Source of the DNA: JAITWN01 sp964581365 | Lineage (GTDB): Bacteria > Pseudomonadota > Gammaproteobacteria > SZUA-140 | DNA: 64,000 nucleotides | Direction: 5' to 3' | Assembly (NCBI GenBank): GCA_964581365.1 | Contig: CAZOOF010000003.1 | Coordinates: forward strand, 1 to 64,000 | In this document: piece after piece, positions 33,929 through 44,087 of the stretch | How the letters are laid out: each line of letters opens with the position of its first letter | Numbering within the stretch: the first letter of the stretch is position 1 | The notes under the pieces: model-generated | Seen by the model: only the letters and a program-made list of their open reading frames with translations | Database searches by the model: none | What the model was told of the DNA's origin: nothing | Made by a program: the position numbers and the translations under genes

Positions 33929-35140
33929 TCACGCGAGATCGGTCCGGGCGGTCACGAATAGCATCAGCAGCTCGTTGAGGTATCGCCTCCCTCTGTCGGT
34001 CGGCCATACCCGCAGATGATCGCGCTCGATCAGCCCCAGGGCTTCGGCGCGTGCAAGCTCCTTTTCGACCAGTATCAGAGGAATGCCGGCGTGCTCCTCG
34101 AACACACGGCGATGAAAGCCGGCATTGAGGCGCAGCGCGTTCATCATGAATTCCAGACCGAGATCAGCGGTATCGAGTCGGCGCTGTTCGGCGATGCGCG
34201 CCGCGCCTTCTCTGGCCATGTAGTCGCGCGGGCTGCGCCGGCGCGAGCTGCGTTCGACCGACTGCGCGGAAACGACGGTGATCTTGGCGTGGGCACCGGC
34301 GCCGATGCCGAGGTAATCACCGAACAGCCAGTAATTCAGGTTGTGTTCGCATCGATGTCCGGGTCTGGCCCAGGCCGATACTTCGTACTGTTCATGACCG
34401 GCGGCGGCGAACAGCTCCCGGCACTGCTGCTGCATATCCCACAGGGCGTCGTCGTCGGGGGTGGCCGGCGGGGCGTGATGGAATGCGGTGTTCGGTTCTA
34501 TGGTGAGCTGATAGTGCGATACGTGCGGAGCGCCGAGAGCGAGCGCCTCGCGCAGATCGGCCTGCGCGCCGGCGACCGACTGCCCGGGGAGTCCGTACAT
34601 CAGATCGATGTTCCAGTTGTCGAAGCCGGCAGCGATGGCGCCTTCCGCTGCGCTCTTGGCGGCGGCAGCGTCGTGGATGCGGCCGATGCGGAGCAGCATT
34701 TCATTGTCCAGGCTCTGCACGCCGATGGAGAGGCGGTTTATGCCGGCGGCCTTGAGCTCGGCCAGCTTTGCCTGATCCACCGTGCCCGGATTGGCTTCCA
34801 GTGTGATTTCAGCGCCGGGATGCAGAGGAACCCGGGCGCGGACCTCGGAAAGCAGGCGGTCCACAGATTCCGGCCGCAGCAGGCTCGGAGTGCCGCCGCC
34901 GATGAATACAGTTTCTACCGGGCGGCCCCACACCAGCGGCAGATCGTGTTCGAGGTCGGCGATGAGCGCGGCGATGTACTCGGATTCAGGAATATCTCCC
35001 CGCGGCTCATGCGAGTTGAAGTCGCAGTAGGGGCACTTGCGCGTACACCAGGGAACGTGGATATAAAGCGCCAGCGGCGGCGCCGCCTGGAAACGGGGGG
35101 GCTGCGCCAGGGCCGGAGACAGGCGAACCGTACCGCTCAT
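33929..35140 (-). CDS. hemW: HemW, radical-SAM haem chaperone-type protein
   Basis: A 403-residue radical SAM protein formerly annotated as coproporphyrinogen oxidase; HemW binds haem and is thought to insert it into respiratory enzymes. The cluster motif is CTRKCPYC (Cys32, Cys36, Cys39) within LYIHVPWCTRKCPYCDFNSH. Other family stretches are VETVFIGGGTPSLL, EITLEANPGTVD, INRLSIGVQSLD and the C-terminal HemN_C domain. It lacks the extra Cys typical of true HemN. Its ATG overlaps the rdgB stop by four bases. Confidence 0.95.
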   Translation of the reverse strand: MSGTVRLSPALAQPPRFQAAPPLALYIHVPWCTRKCPYCDFNSHEPRGDIPESEYIAALIADLEHDLPLVWGRPVETVFIGGGTPSLLRPESVDRLLSEVRARVPLHPGAEITLEANPGTVDQAKLAELKAAGINRLSIGVQSLDNEMLLRIGRIHDAAAAKSAAEGAIAAGFDNWNIDLMYGLPGQSVAGAQADLREALALGAPHVSHYQLTIEPNTAFHHAPPATPDDDALWDMQQQCRELFAAAGHEQYEVSAWARPGHRCEHNLNYWLFGDYLGIGAGAHAKITVVSAQSVERSSRRRSPRDYMAREGAARIAEQRRLDTADLGLEFMMNALRLNAGFHRRVFEEHAGIPLILVEKELARAEALGLIERDHLRVWPTDRGRRYLNELLMLFVTARTDLA

Positions 35141-35759
35141 GACGGATGCGGTGAGCCCAGCGCCTGCAGAAGGCTCCTCAGCGCCTGGCCGCGATGGCTC
35201 AGCCGGTTCTTGGTGTCCGGCGTGAGTTCTGCAGCCGAGCAGTCATGGTCGGGAACGAGAAACACCGGATCATAGCCGAAGCCGCCACTGCCCCGCGGCT
35301 CGGTCAGAATGCTGCCCTCCCAGGTCCCCTGGCAGATGAGCGGGGTCGGATCCGCGGCATGGCGCAGGTACACGATGACGCAGCGGAAGCGTGCCGTGCG
35401 CTCGCCTTCAGGAACGCCGGCGAGCGCTGTCAGCAGCTTGCGTACATTGGGACCATTGTCTCCGCCGGGGCCCGCATAGCGGGCGGAATGAATTCCAGGA
35501 GCGCCGTTCAGCGCATCGACTTCGAGGCCGGAATCGTCGGCGAGGGCGGGCAATCCCGTGTGCCGGGAGGCGTTGCGCGCCTTGATGATCGCGTTTTCGA
35601 TGAAGGTGAGCCCGTTTTCCTCGGCTTCCGGGACGCCGAAGCCGCTCTGTGAGCAGATGACGATTCCGCTTCCGGCGAGGAGATCGGCAAACTCGCGCAG
35701 CTTGCCCTGATTGCCGCTGGCCAGAACGATACGGCGTTCCGGAGCGGACGGGTGTGTGC

Positions 35760-35763
<4 letters not shown>
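35137..35763 (-). CDS. rdgB: RdgB, dITP/XTP pyrophosphatase
   Basis: A housekeeping enzyme that hydrolyses dITP, XTP and similar non-canonical triphosphates to keep them out of DNA and RNA. Motifs include RIVLASGNQGKLREFADLL, ENGLTFIENAIIKARNASRH, LPALADDSGLEVDALNGAPG and GGFGYDPVFLVP near the end. It has 208 residues. It overlaps rph and hemW by four bases each, giving a tightly coupled rph-rdgB-hemW unit. Confidence 0.96.
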
Positions 35764-36488
<725 letters not shown>

Positions 36489-36577
36489 CAGGTAGGTTCC
36501 GTTGTATATCTGGGGTCTGATTCTGTGGGAGAATTAGTATACCCTATCGAACCCGCATGACCGGAGGATTCTTCCGC

Positions 36578-37444
36578 TTGATCCGCAGCATGACAGGTTT
36601 TGCCCGCCGCGAGGCCAGTTTCCCCCAGGGAGCTCTGGTGTGGGAATTGCGTGCCCTCAACCATCGCTACCTCGATGTCGCGTTGCGACTGCCGGAGGAG
36701 TTTCGCGCCATGGAGTCGCGGGTGCGGGAGATGGTGAGCTCTGCGGTGCGACGCGGCAAGCTGGAGGCGACGCTCCGTTATCAGGCCGGCGGGACGGCCG
36801 CCTCTTCCTTCGAACTCGACAATGAGCTGGTAACCGGTCTGCTCGCCCTGCAGCAACGCATTGCCGCCATGATGACCAACGCGGCGGCGGTAAGCCCGAT
36901 GGAAATCCTGAAGTGGCCCGGCGTGCTGGCGCGGGCGGATGCAGATCCGGCCGCGCTGCATGATGCCGCGCTGGGTCTGCTCGAGGATGCGCTCGGGGAC
37001 CTCGACGCGGTGCGTACCCGTGAAGGCGGCGAAATGCGGACCCTGCTGTTGCAGCGTACCGCGGAGATCAGGCGTCAGGTGGCGGCTGTGCGCAGCCAGA
37101 TGCCGGCCATCATAGAGAATCAGCGCGCCCGCCTGCTCGCCCGCCTGTCGGAACTGGAGGCGCGCTTCGATGCCGCGCGCATGGAGCAGGAAATGCTGTA
37201 TCTGCTGCAGAAGGCGGATGTGGAGGAGGAACTCGACCGGACCCTCGTCCATCTCGACGAAGTCGAGCGGGTGATCGGGGGCGACGGGGCTGTCGGGCGG
37301 CGGCTCGATTTCCTCATGCAGGAGCTCAATCGCGAAGCTAATACCCTGGGATCCAAATCGATCGATGCGGTGACTTCGCTCGCATCGGTGGAGATCAAGG
37401 TGGCGATCGAGCAGATGCGTGAACAGGTCCAGAACATAGAATGA
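36578..37444 (+). CDS. yicC: YicC-family endoribonuclease
   Basis: A 288-residue protein of the YicC family; E. coli YicC is reported to be an endoribonuclease acting on a small RNA. Family stretches are IRSMTGFARREASFPQGALV, WELRALNHRYLDVALRLPEE and the C-terminal GRRLDFLMQELNREANTLGS. The TTG at 36578 gives the conserved opening (M)IRSMTGF and has GGAGG upstream; starting at ATG 36590 loses four conserved residues. It overlaps gmk by four bases, an arrangement conserved in many proteobacteria. Confidence 0.93.
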   Translation: MIRSMTGFARREASFPQGALVWELRALNHRYLDVALRLPEEFRAMESRVREMVSSAVRRGKLEATLRYQAGGTAASSFELDNELVTGLLALQQRIAAMMTNAAAVSPMEILKWPGVLARADADPAALHDAALGLLEDALGDLDAVRTREGGEMRTLLLQRTAEIRRQVAAVRSQMPAIIENQRARLLARLSELEARFDAARMEQEMLYLLQKADVEEELDRTLVHLDEVERVIGGDGAVGRRLDFLMQELNREANTLGSKSIDAVTSLASVEIKVAIEQMREQVQNIE

Positions 37445-38157
37445 GTGAAGTGGCAGGAGGCGCAGGGCGCCCGGATGCACTGGTTTCGGGCGGGGCGGCA
37501 GGCACCCTGTTCGTGATCTCGGCGCCATCGGGCGCCGGCAAGACCAGTCTGGTGAAAGCGCTGGTGGCCGCCGATGCGGAGATTCAGGTGTCCGTTTCCT
37601 ATACCACGCGCGCGCCCCGACCGGGCGAGGTGGACGGACGCGATTATCACTTCGTCGATCGCGACACTTTCCTGGCGATGGTGGCGGCAGACGAGTTTCT
37701 CGAGCACGCCTGTGTCTTCGACAATTATTACGGTACCTCGCGGGCTGCAGTCCTCGCCCGGCTGGAGGCCGGCCAGGATGTGATCCTGGAGATCGATTGG
37801 CAGGGGGCGCGGCAGGTTCGCGCTCTGGCCCCCGCAGCCGTCGGAATATTCGTGTTGCCGCCTTCCGTCGATGTGCTGCGCCAGCGGCTGCAGGCCCGGC
37901 GTCAGGATCCGCCCGAGGTCATCGAGCGTCGCATGCGGGGCGCGCTGTGCGAAATGTCCCACTATGATGAATACGACTATCTGATCGTCAATGGCGACTT
38001 CGACGCCGCGGTCGCCGACCTGCGCGCGATCGTCCGCGCTCGCCGGCTGCGTACGGCCGTCCAGTCACGCTTTCATGCCAGCCTGCTTGCCGGGCTGCTG
38101 GTCGAGGAGGCAGCCGGAGTGAGCGGTACGATGCCAAAGACGCCGAAACCGGTATAA
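37441..38157 (+). CDS. gmk: Guanylate kinase
   Basis: The enzyme converts GMP to GDP with ATP and feeds GTP and (p)ppGpp pools. The P-loop APSGAGKTSLVKAL is followed by the GMP-binding region VSVSYTTRAPRPGEVDGRDY, HFVDRDTFLAMVAADEFLEH, YYGTSRAAVLARLEAGQDVI and LEIDWQGARQVR. It has 238 residues, with a Gly/Ala-rich N-terminal extension of about 18 residues relative to E. coli. It sits between yicC and rpoZ. Confidence 0.97.
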   Translation: MSEVAGGAGRPDALVSGGAAGTLFVISAPSGAGKTSLVKALVAADAEIQVSVSYTTRAPRPGEVDGRDYHFVDRDTFLAMVAADEFLEHACVFDNYYGTSRAAVLARLEAGQDVILEIDWQGARQVRALAPAAVGIFVLPPSVDVLRQRLQARRQDPPEVIERRMRGALCEMSHYDEYDYLIVNGDFDAAVADLRAIVRARRLRTAVQSRFHASLLAGLLVEEAAGVSGTMPKTPKPV

Positions 38158-38194
38158 TGACCGGATCATCAACATACAGAATTTCCGGAGAGCC

Positions 38195-38521
38195 ATGGCA
38201 CGCGTCACTGTAGAAGATTGTCTGGAAAAGGTGCCCAACCGATTCGACCTCGTGCTGATTGCCGCCAAACGGGCGCGGCAGCTGAGTCTCGGCAAGGAGC
38301 CGACGGTGCCTTGGGACAACGACAAGCCGACGGTGGTGGCGTTGCGCGAGATCGCCATCGGCGCCATCGACAGCTCGGTGCTGGACGAAGTCGGCCCTGA
38401 AGAGCAGCGGGATGCCGCCCTCGACGAGCAGGGGTTGCGCGAACGGCTGCGGCAGGAGCTGCAGCAGGAACTGCAGGATTTTCGTCCGGAGTCGCCTGAA
38501 TCCGAGCAGGAGCAGGATTAA
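38195..38521 (+). CDS. rpoZ: RNA polymerase omega subunit
   Basis: A 108-residue subunit that helps assemble RNA polymerase and contributes to a ppGpp site. It opens MARVTVEDCLEKVPNRFDLV and LIAAKRARQLSLGKEPTVPW, exactly as in proteobacterial omega, and ends in an acidic, Gln-rich tail. CCGGAGA precedes the ATG. A TATAAT box at 38153-38158, overlapping the gmk stop, could drive rpoZ-spoT independently; its -35 is weak. Confidence 0.97.
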   Translation: MARVTVEDCLEKVPNRFDLVLIAAKRARQLSLGKEPTVPWDNDKPTVVALREIAIGAIDSSVLDEVGPEEQRDAALDEQGLRERLRQELQQELQDFRPESPESEQEQD

Positions 38522-38546
38522 GGCCGCCTCGTGACCGGACCCTGCC

Positions 38547-40778
38547 TTGAAACGCTCCGAGCAGATCTTTCATGTCGAGCAGCCTGAAGTTTCGGATCCC
38601 GATCTGCTGCTCGAGGATCTGTGCTCGGAGCTCGAGACCTATCTCGATCCCGCACAGATAAGCGAGGTCCGGCGCGCTCACCAGTTCAGCGCCCGGGCCC
38701 ATGAGGGCCAGCAGCGGCTCTCGGGCGAACCCTACATCAGTCATCCTCTCGCTGTCGCCCGCATCCTGGCCGGGATGCGCATGAATACCGAATGTATCGT
38801 GGCGGCGCTGCTCCATGATGTCATCGAGGACACGCCCACCGCGCGAGAGCAGATCGCCGAGCAATTCGGCGAGGATGTCGCCCATCTCGTCGATGGCGTC
38901 AGCAAGCTGACCCAGATCCAGTTCGAGAGTCGCCGCGAAGCCCAGGCCGAGAACTTCCGCAAGATGCTTCTGGCGATGGTCCAGGACATCCGCGTCATCA
39001 TCATCAAGCTGGCTGATCGCTTGCATAACATGCGCACCATCGGCGCCTGTGCTCCGGAGAAGCGGCGGCGCATTGCCCACGAGACCCTGGAGATCTACGC
39101 GCCGATTGCCAACCGGCTGGGCATGAATGTGATACGGACCGAGCTGCAGGAGCTCGGCTTCGCGGTCTACTACCCCATGCGCTATCGGGTGCTCGCCGAG
39201 TCGGTCCGCAAGGCGCGCGGCAATCGCCGCGAGATCGTCAGCAAGATCAAGGCGGCGCTCGAAGAACGCTTGAGTCATGACGGCTTGCCGTGCCGGGTAA
39301 TCGGACGTGAGAAGAGCCTGTACAGCATCTACCTGAAGATGCGGCACAAGCGCCTGAGCTTCGCTGAAGTGTTCGACGTCTATGCCTTTCGCATCATCGT
39401 GGACAGCGTCGATGCCTGTTACCGCGCCCTCGGCGCTGTGCACAATCTCTACAAACCCGTTCCCGGCAAGTTCAAGGACTACATCGCCATTCCCAAGGCG
39501 AACGGCTACCAGTCCTTGCATACCGTGCTGTTCGGGCCATTCGGGGTGCACATCGAGGTGCAGATGCGCTCGGAAGACATGGAGAAGGTCGCCGAGGCCG
39601 GCGTGGCCGCGCATTGGCTGTACAAGCTGGGCGATGGCGGTACTGCCAGCGGCACCGAAAAGCGGGTGCGCGAATGGATGAGCGGTCTGCTCGAAATGCA
39701 GAAGAGCGCGGGCAACTCGCTGGAGTTCCTGGAGAACGTGAAGATCGATCTGTTCCCGGACGAGGTCTATGTCTTCACTCCACGTGGCCGTATTCTCGCC
39801 CTGCCCCGTGGCGCCACACCGGTCGATTTCGCCTATGCCGTGCACACCGATCTCGGTAATACCTGCGTCGCTGCCAAGATCGAGCGCCGTCTCGCGCCGC
39901 TCTCCACTACGCTGCAGAACGGGCAGACGGTGGAGGTCATTGCCTCACCCGGTGCCCGGCCCAATCCGGCATGGCTCAACTGGGTCGTCACCGGCAAGGC
40001 CCGCGCCAATATTCGCAGCTTCCTGAAGAATCTGAAGCGCGAGGAGTCGGTGGAACTGGGGCGTCGCCTGTTCGAGCGCTCGCTGCGTAACGTCACCGGC
40101 CGCGGACCGGAGGAAATCACGCCCCGGGACATGAATCGGCTGCTCGCCGATTTCAAGTGCGAGCGAGCGGAGCAGCTCTACGAGGATATCGGCCTCGGCA
40201 ACCGCCTGGCGCCGCTGGTCGTGCGCCGACTGCTGGAACTGACCAGTGCCAGCGGGCGGCGCGGCAATCGCGCGATCAAGCAGGTGTTTTCCCGCTACAT
40301 GCCGTCCTGGCTCGGAGGGTCGAAAAACGGGCCCGCGCCTCTGTCCATCAAGGGGACCGAAGGCATGGTCGTCACCTTCGCCAAGTGCTGTTACCCCTTG
40401 CCGGGCGATGCGATCCAGGGCTTCGTGACTTCCGGCCGCGGCATCGTCGTCCATGCCGAGTCGTGCAAGAACGTCAAGGAGTTCCGTAATCAGCCCGAGC
40501 GATGGATCGACGTGCAGTGGGAGCGCGACATCGAGGGCGAGTTCCCGGTGGAGATCCGGGTCGATGCGCTGAATCGCCGGGGCGTGCTCGCGACCATCGC
40601 TGCAGTTATCGCCGACATGGGCGTCAACATCAACAACGTGTCGATCGAAGAACACGATGGCAAGTACAGTTCGATATACTTCGTGATCGCTGTCAACAAC
40701 CGGGTGCATCTCGCGCGGGTCATGCGTCGCATCCGCACCATCGAGCATGTGGTCAAGATAGTCCGCAAAAAAGCCTGA
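38547..40778 (+). CDS. spoT: SpoT, (p)ppGpp synthetase/hydrolase
   Basis: A bifunctional stringent-response enzyme. The HD hydrolase domain is complete: ISHPLAVARILAG, LLHDVIEDT (His90-Asp91) and KLADRLHNMRT. The synthetase domain includes YSIYLKMRHKRLSFAEVFDV, GKFKDYIAIPKANGYQSLHT. The TGS domain follows (DLFPDEVYVFTPRGRILALP), then the zinc-finger/helical region with AKCCYPLPGD and a C-terminal ACT domain (VDALNRRGVLATIAAVIADM). It has 743 residues. The start is a TTG 25 bases after rpoZ. The HD residues show hydrolase is retained, so SpoT rather than RelA. Confidence 0.97.
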   Translation: MKRSEQIFHVEQPEVSDPDLLLEDLCSELETYLDPAQISEVRRAHQFSARAHEGQQRLSGEPYISHPLAVARILAGMRMNTECIVAALLHDVIEDTPTAREQIAEQFGEDVAHLVDGVSKLTQIQFESRREAQAENFRKMLLAMVQDIRVIIIKLADRLHNMRTIGACAPEKRRRIAHETLEIYAPIANRLGMNVIRTELQELGFAVYYPMRYRVLAESVRKARGNRREIVSKIKAALEERLSHDGLPCRVIGREKSLYSIYLKMRHKRLSFAEVFDVYAFRIIVDSVDACYRALGAVHNLYKPVPGKFKDYIAIPKANGYQSLHTVLFGPFGVHIEVQMRSEDMEKVAEAGVAAHWLYKLGDGGTASGTEKRVREWMSGLLEMQKSAGNSLEFLENVKIDLFPDEVYVFTPRGRILALPRGATPVDFAYAVHTDLGNTCVAAKIERRLAPLSTTLQNGQTVEVIASPGARPNPAWLNWVVTGKARANIRSFLKNLKREESVELGRRLFERSLRNVTGRGPEEITPRDMNRLLADFKCERAEQLYEDIGLGNRLAPLVVRRLLELTSASGRRGNRAIKQVFSRYMPSWLGGSKNGPAPLSIKGTEGMVVTFAKCCYPLPGDAIQGFVTSGRGIVVHAESCKNVKEFRNQPERWIDVQWERDIEGEFPVEIRVDALNRRGVLATIAAVIADMGVNINNVSIEEHDGKYSSIYFVIAVNNRVHLARVMRRIRTIEHVVKIVRKKA

Positions 40779-40801
40779 GCGCAGAAGAAGAGGACGGGGA
40801 C

Positions 40802-41200
40802 TTGGAAAGACAGATCATCAGTACCGCAGCCGCGCCGGCGGCCATAGGTACCTATTCGCAGGCGGTCCGGGTCGGGGATACCGTGTATCTCTCCGGACAG
40901 ATCCCGCTCGATCCGGCGACCATGCAAATGGTCGAGGGGGACTTCGCGGCGGCGGCGACCCAGGTTTTCGACAATTTGAAGGCGGTGGCGGAAGCGGCCG
41001 GCGGCTCGCTCGCTGACGTGGTCAAACTGAATGTGTTTCTGGTCGATCTCGGCACATTCGCTATCGTCAATGAGGTCATGGAGCGCTTTTTCTCCGCGCC
41101 TTTTCCCGCCCGCGCGGTGGTCCAGGTGGCAGCGCTGCCGCGCGGCGCCGCTATCGAAGCCGACGCGATCATGCAGCTGGGCGGCGCCGGCCGGCGCTGA
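40802..41200 (+). CDS. ridA: RidA-family enamine/imine deaminase
   Basis: A 132-residue trimeric enzyme that hydrolyses reactive 2-aminoacrylate-type imines. The family motifs are APAAIGTYSQAVRVGDTVYL, SGQIPLDP, FAAAATQVFDNLKAVAEAAG, VVKLNVFLVDLGTFAIVNEV and the arginine region PFPARAVVQVAALPRGAAIE. The TTG at 40802 has GAGGA about eight bases upstream. spoT-ridA-recG is a frequent gammaproteobacterial order. Confidence 0.95.
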   Translation: MERQIISTAAAPAAIGTYSQAVRVGDTVYLSGQIPLDPATMQMVEGDFAAAATQVFDNLKAVAEAAGGSLADVVKLNVFLVDLGTFAIVNEVMERFFSAPFPARAVVQVAALPRGAAIEADAIMQLGGAGRR

Positions 41201-41243
41201 ATCATTGGCTGTTGCGTCCGGCTCCCGACGACGGGCCTCGACA

Positions 41244-43340
41244 GTGCGCATCGCGCCGTCATCACCGGTGACGGCGCTCAGGGGAGTGGCTGCGCAGACA
41301 GCTGCGCGGCTGTCCCGCCTGGACGTACACACGGTGCTCGATCTGCTGCTGCACCTGCCGAGTTCCTACCAGGATCGCAGCCGGATCGCCGCCATCGGCA
41401 GCCTGCGCGTGGGCGATGTGACCGGGGTGCGAGGCGAGGTTCTGCTGGTCCAGATGCGCCCGGGGCGGCGCGCGGTGCTTTCCGCCCGCATCAGCGACGG
41501 CACTGGTATGCTCCAGCTGCGCTTCTTCAATCCCCATGCGCGGCTGCGGGAACTGCTGGTGCGCGGTGCCCGCATTTATTGTTACGGTGAAGTCCGGGAT
41601 GCGGCCGGAATGGCGGAGATGGTCCACCCGGAATGCCGCGTGGATAATGACGCTGCTCCCGAGGGCGAGGCCGCCCTGGTTCCTGTGTATCCTGCTACGG
41701 CGGGACTTCATCAGGCGACGCTGCGCACCATCGTCGCTCGTGGACTGCAGGCGCTAGAGGTCGAGGCAGCAGCCGCCGACGATGCCTTCAGCGAACTGCT
41801 CCCCGATGATCTTTTGCTTCGCCATGGGCTTCCCCCATTGCGCGAAGCGCTGCTCTGCATCCATCGACCATCGCTCGACGCCGATGTGGCGACGCTGCTC
41901 GATGGTCGCCACCCGGCCCGCCGCCGTCTGTCACTGGAGGAACTGATCGCTCATCAGCTCAGCATGCGGAGCCTGCGCGAACGTCGCGGCGCGCAGCGCG
42001 CGCCGGTGATCGGCGCCAGCGAAGGCGGGCTGCGGGACACATTCCTGGAGGGCTTGCCCTTCCGTCTGACCTCGGCGCAGCGCCGGGTCATCGAGGAGAT
42101 CGATGGTGATCTGACGCTGCCCCATCCCATGCAGCGTCTGCTGCAGGGAGATGTCGGGTCGGGCAAGACAGCGGTCGCAGCGGCTGCGGCGCTGGCCGCG
42201 GTGGAGTCGGACTACCAGGCCGTGGTGATGGCTCCGACCGAGCTGCTGGCCGAGCAGCACTACCGCACACTGCAGCAGTGGTTCGCTCCGCTAGGCATCG
42301 AGCTGCGCTGGCTGGGCGGCGGAATGCGTGCGCGGGACCGGCAGGCGGCACTCTCCGATCTCGCCGCGGGAGCTGCTCAGGTGATCGTGGGGACGCACGC
42401 TCTGTTCCAGGAGGATGTCGTTTTCGCCAGGCTCGGCCTGGTCGTGATCGACGAGCAGCATCGCTTCGGCGTGCACCAGCGGCTGGCCTTGCGCGAGAAG
42501 GGCCGCACCGGTGAGCGGTATCCGCATCAGCTGATCATGACAGCGACGCCCATCCCTCGCACACTGATGATGACTGCGTATGCAGATCTGGACTGCTCGG
42601 TCATCGATGAACTGCCGCCGGGCCGCCAACCGGTCACCCCCTTGGTACTGCCCGACACGAGACGCGTGTATTTGCTGGTGCGGGTGCGGGAGGCTGGCCG
42701 CCCGGGGGGGCTGGCCTACTGGGTCTGCACGCTCATCGAGGAATCCGAAGCGCTGCAGTGCCAGGCCGCAACCGAAACGGCGGCGACGCTGAAGGAGGCG
42801 CTCTCCGGACTGAGCGTCGGTCTGGTGCATGGCAGACTCAAGCCTGCCGAGAAAGAGGCGGTGATGGTAGCCTTCAAAAGAGGAGAGATCGATCTGCTCG
42901 TTGCCACCACGGTCATAGAGGTCGGGGTCGATGTGCCGAATGCAAGCCTGATGATAGTGGAGAACGCTGAGCGGTTAGGTCTGGCGCAACTCCACCAGCT
43001 GCGGGGCAGGGTGGGGCGAGGGAGCGCAAAAAGCGCCTGTGTCTTGATGTATCATAGCCCCTTGTCCGAGCGGGGGCGCGCACGCCTCGCCGTGCTTCGC
43101 GACACTTCCGACGGGTTCGCCATCGCGGCGCGTGATCTGGAGTTGCGCGGGCCGGGTGAATTGCTCGGCGTGCGGCAGGCGGGCGAAATGCGCTTGAAGG
43201 CGGCGGACCTGCAGCGCGACGGCGATCTGGTTCCGCTGGCGGCGGAAGCCGCCGAGCGCTTGCTGCGCGAAGATCCGCGTCGCTCCGCTGCGCTGGTCCG
43301 GCGCTGGCTGGAGAATCGGCCACAGTACGGAGCGGTATAG
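41244..43340 (+). CDS. recG: RecG, ATP-dependent DNA helicase
   Basis: A branch-migrating helicase that remodels stalled forks and Holliday junctions. An N-terminal wedge/OB domain (TALRGVAAQTAARLSRLDVH, IGSLRVGDVTGVRGEVLLVQ) leads to the helicase core: Walker A LLQGDVGSGKTAVAAAAALA, APTELLAEQHYRTL, the DEQH box LVVIDEQHRFGVHQRLALRE, MTATPIPRTLMMTAY, and LVATTVIEVGVDVPNASLMI with QLRGRVGRG. The GTG at 41244 gives 698 residues, close to E. coli; a TTG at 41205 is possible. It follows ridA closely. Confidence 0.96.
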   Translation: MRIAPSSPVTALRGVAAQTAARLSRLDVHTVLDLLLHLPSSYQDRSRIAAIGSLRVGDVTGVRGEVLLVQMRPGRRAVLSARISDGTGMLQLRFFNPHARLRELLVRGARIYCYGEVRDAAGMAEMVHPECRVDNDAAPEGEAALVPVYPATAGLHQATLRTIVARGLQALEVEAAAADDAFSELLPDDLLLRHGLPPLREALLCIHRPSLDADVATLLDGRHPARRRLSLEELIAHQLSMRSLRERRGAQRAPVIGASEGGLRDTFLEGLPFRLTSAQRRVIEEIDGDLTLPHPMQRLLQGDVGSGKTAVAAAAALAAVESDYQAVVMAPTELLAEQHYRTLQQWFAPLGIELRWLGGGMRARDRQAALSDLAAGAAQVIVGTHALFQEDVVFARLGLVVIDEQHRFGVHQRLALREKGRTGERYPHQLIMTATPIPRTLMMTAYADLDCSVIDELPPGRQPVTPLVLPDTRRVYLLVRVREAGRPGGLAYWVCTLIEESEALQCQAATETAATLKEALSGLSVGLVHGRLKPAEKEAVMVAFKRGEIDLLVATTVIEVGVDVPNASLMIVENAERLGLAQLHQLRGRVGRGSAKSACVLMYHSPLSERGRARLAVLRDTSDGFAIAARDLELRGPGELLGVRQAGEMRLKAADLQRDGDLVPLAAEAAERLLREDPRRSAALVRRWLENRPQYGAV

Positions 43341-43466
43341 CTGTCAGCGGGGACAAATCCTGGAAGCCGCGTTCCGGTGCAGGCGCAGTCCGCCTGTGTG
43401 CGCCACGGGTCTCGGTCTGACCCGTCGCGTCCGGCCAGGCACCCCGTCTTCAACTGCCAGGAAGGA

Positions 43467-44087
43467 ATGCGCCGCGCGCCGGTGCCGATTACAGGCGAAC
43501 TGACGACATCGATGTTGAATCAAGGCAGGGAACCACGCTGGCGGCCGATCAGGCGCGCCGGCCGCAGCTTGCCCCCCGGACTCGCCTGCTGGCTGACCGC
43601 TACTGAGTCGCTGACCCAGCGTCTGCAGCGTCTGTGCGGAGAGGATTTCGCCCTCGATCTTCTTGGCCAGTCCTGGTGCCGGCCGCTCCCCGGAGAGCGC
43701 GTCGCGCTCGGGATGCAGCGGCGTGCCTGGGCCCTGGTGCGGCAGGTATATCTGAGCTGCGGGACGCGTCCGCTGGTCTATGCACGTACCGTGATCCCGC
43801 GCACTACCTTGCGGGGAAGTCGCCGGCGCTATGCCCGGCTGGGTGAGCGGCCGCTGGGGGAGGTGCTGTTCGCTACGGCGGACGTCGAGCGCAGCCCGCT
43901 GGAGGTGGCGATGCTCATGCCTGGCGACTTTCTGCATGACGCCGCGACCAGCGGCCTTGGAGCCAGAGGCACGGGTCGCGTGCTCTGGGCCAGGCGTTCG
44001 GTGCTCAGGGTCAACGGTCATCCGCTGCTGGTCAGCGAGATCTTCCTGCCCGCCATCGGCACCATAGGCCGGAAGACCGGTTCATGA
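43467..44087 (+). CDS. ubiC: UbiC, chorismate lyase
   Basis: The enzyme that makes 4-hydroxybenzoate from chorismate, the first step of ubiquinone synthesis. Conserved stretches are ACWLTATESLTQRLQRLCGE, ALVRQVYLSCGTRPLVYART, VIPRTTLRG and the C-terminal RRSVLRVNGHPLLVSEIFLP. It has 206 residues from the ATG at 43467, which follows AGGAAGGA; an ATG at 43512 is the alternative. It overlaps ubiA by four bases. Confidence 0.92.
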   Translation: MRRAPVPITGELTTSMLNQGREPRWRPIRRAGRSLPPGLACWLTATESLTQRLQRLCGEDFALDLLGQSWCRPLPGERVALGMQRRAWALVRQVYLSCGTRPLVYARTVIPRTTLRGSRRRYARLGERPLGEVLFATADVERSPLEVAMLMPGDFLHDAATSGLGARGTGRVLWARRSVLRVNGHPLLVSEIFLPAIGTIGRKTGS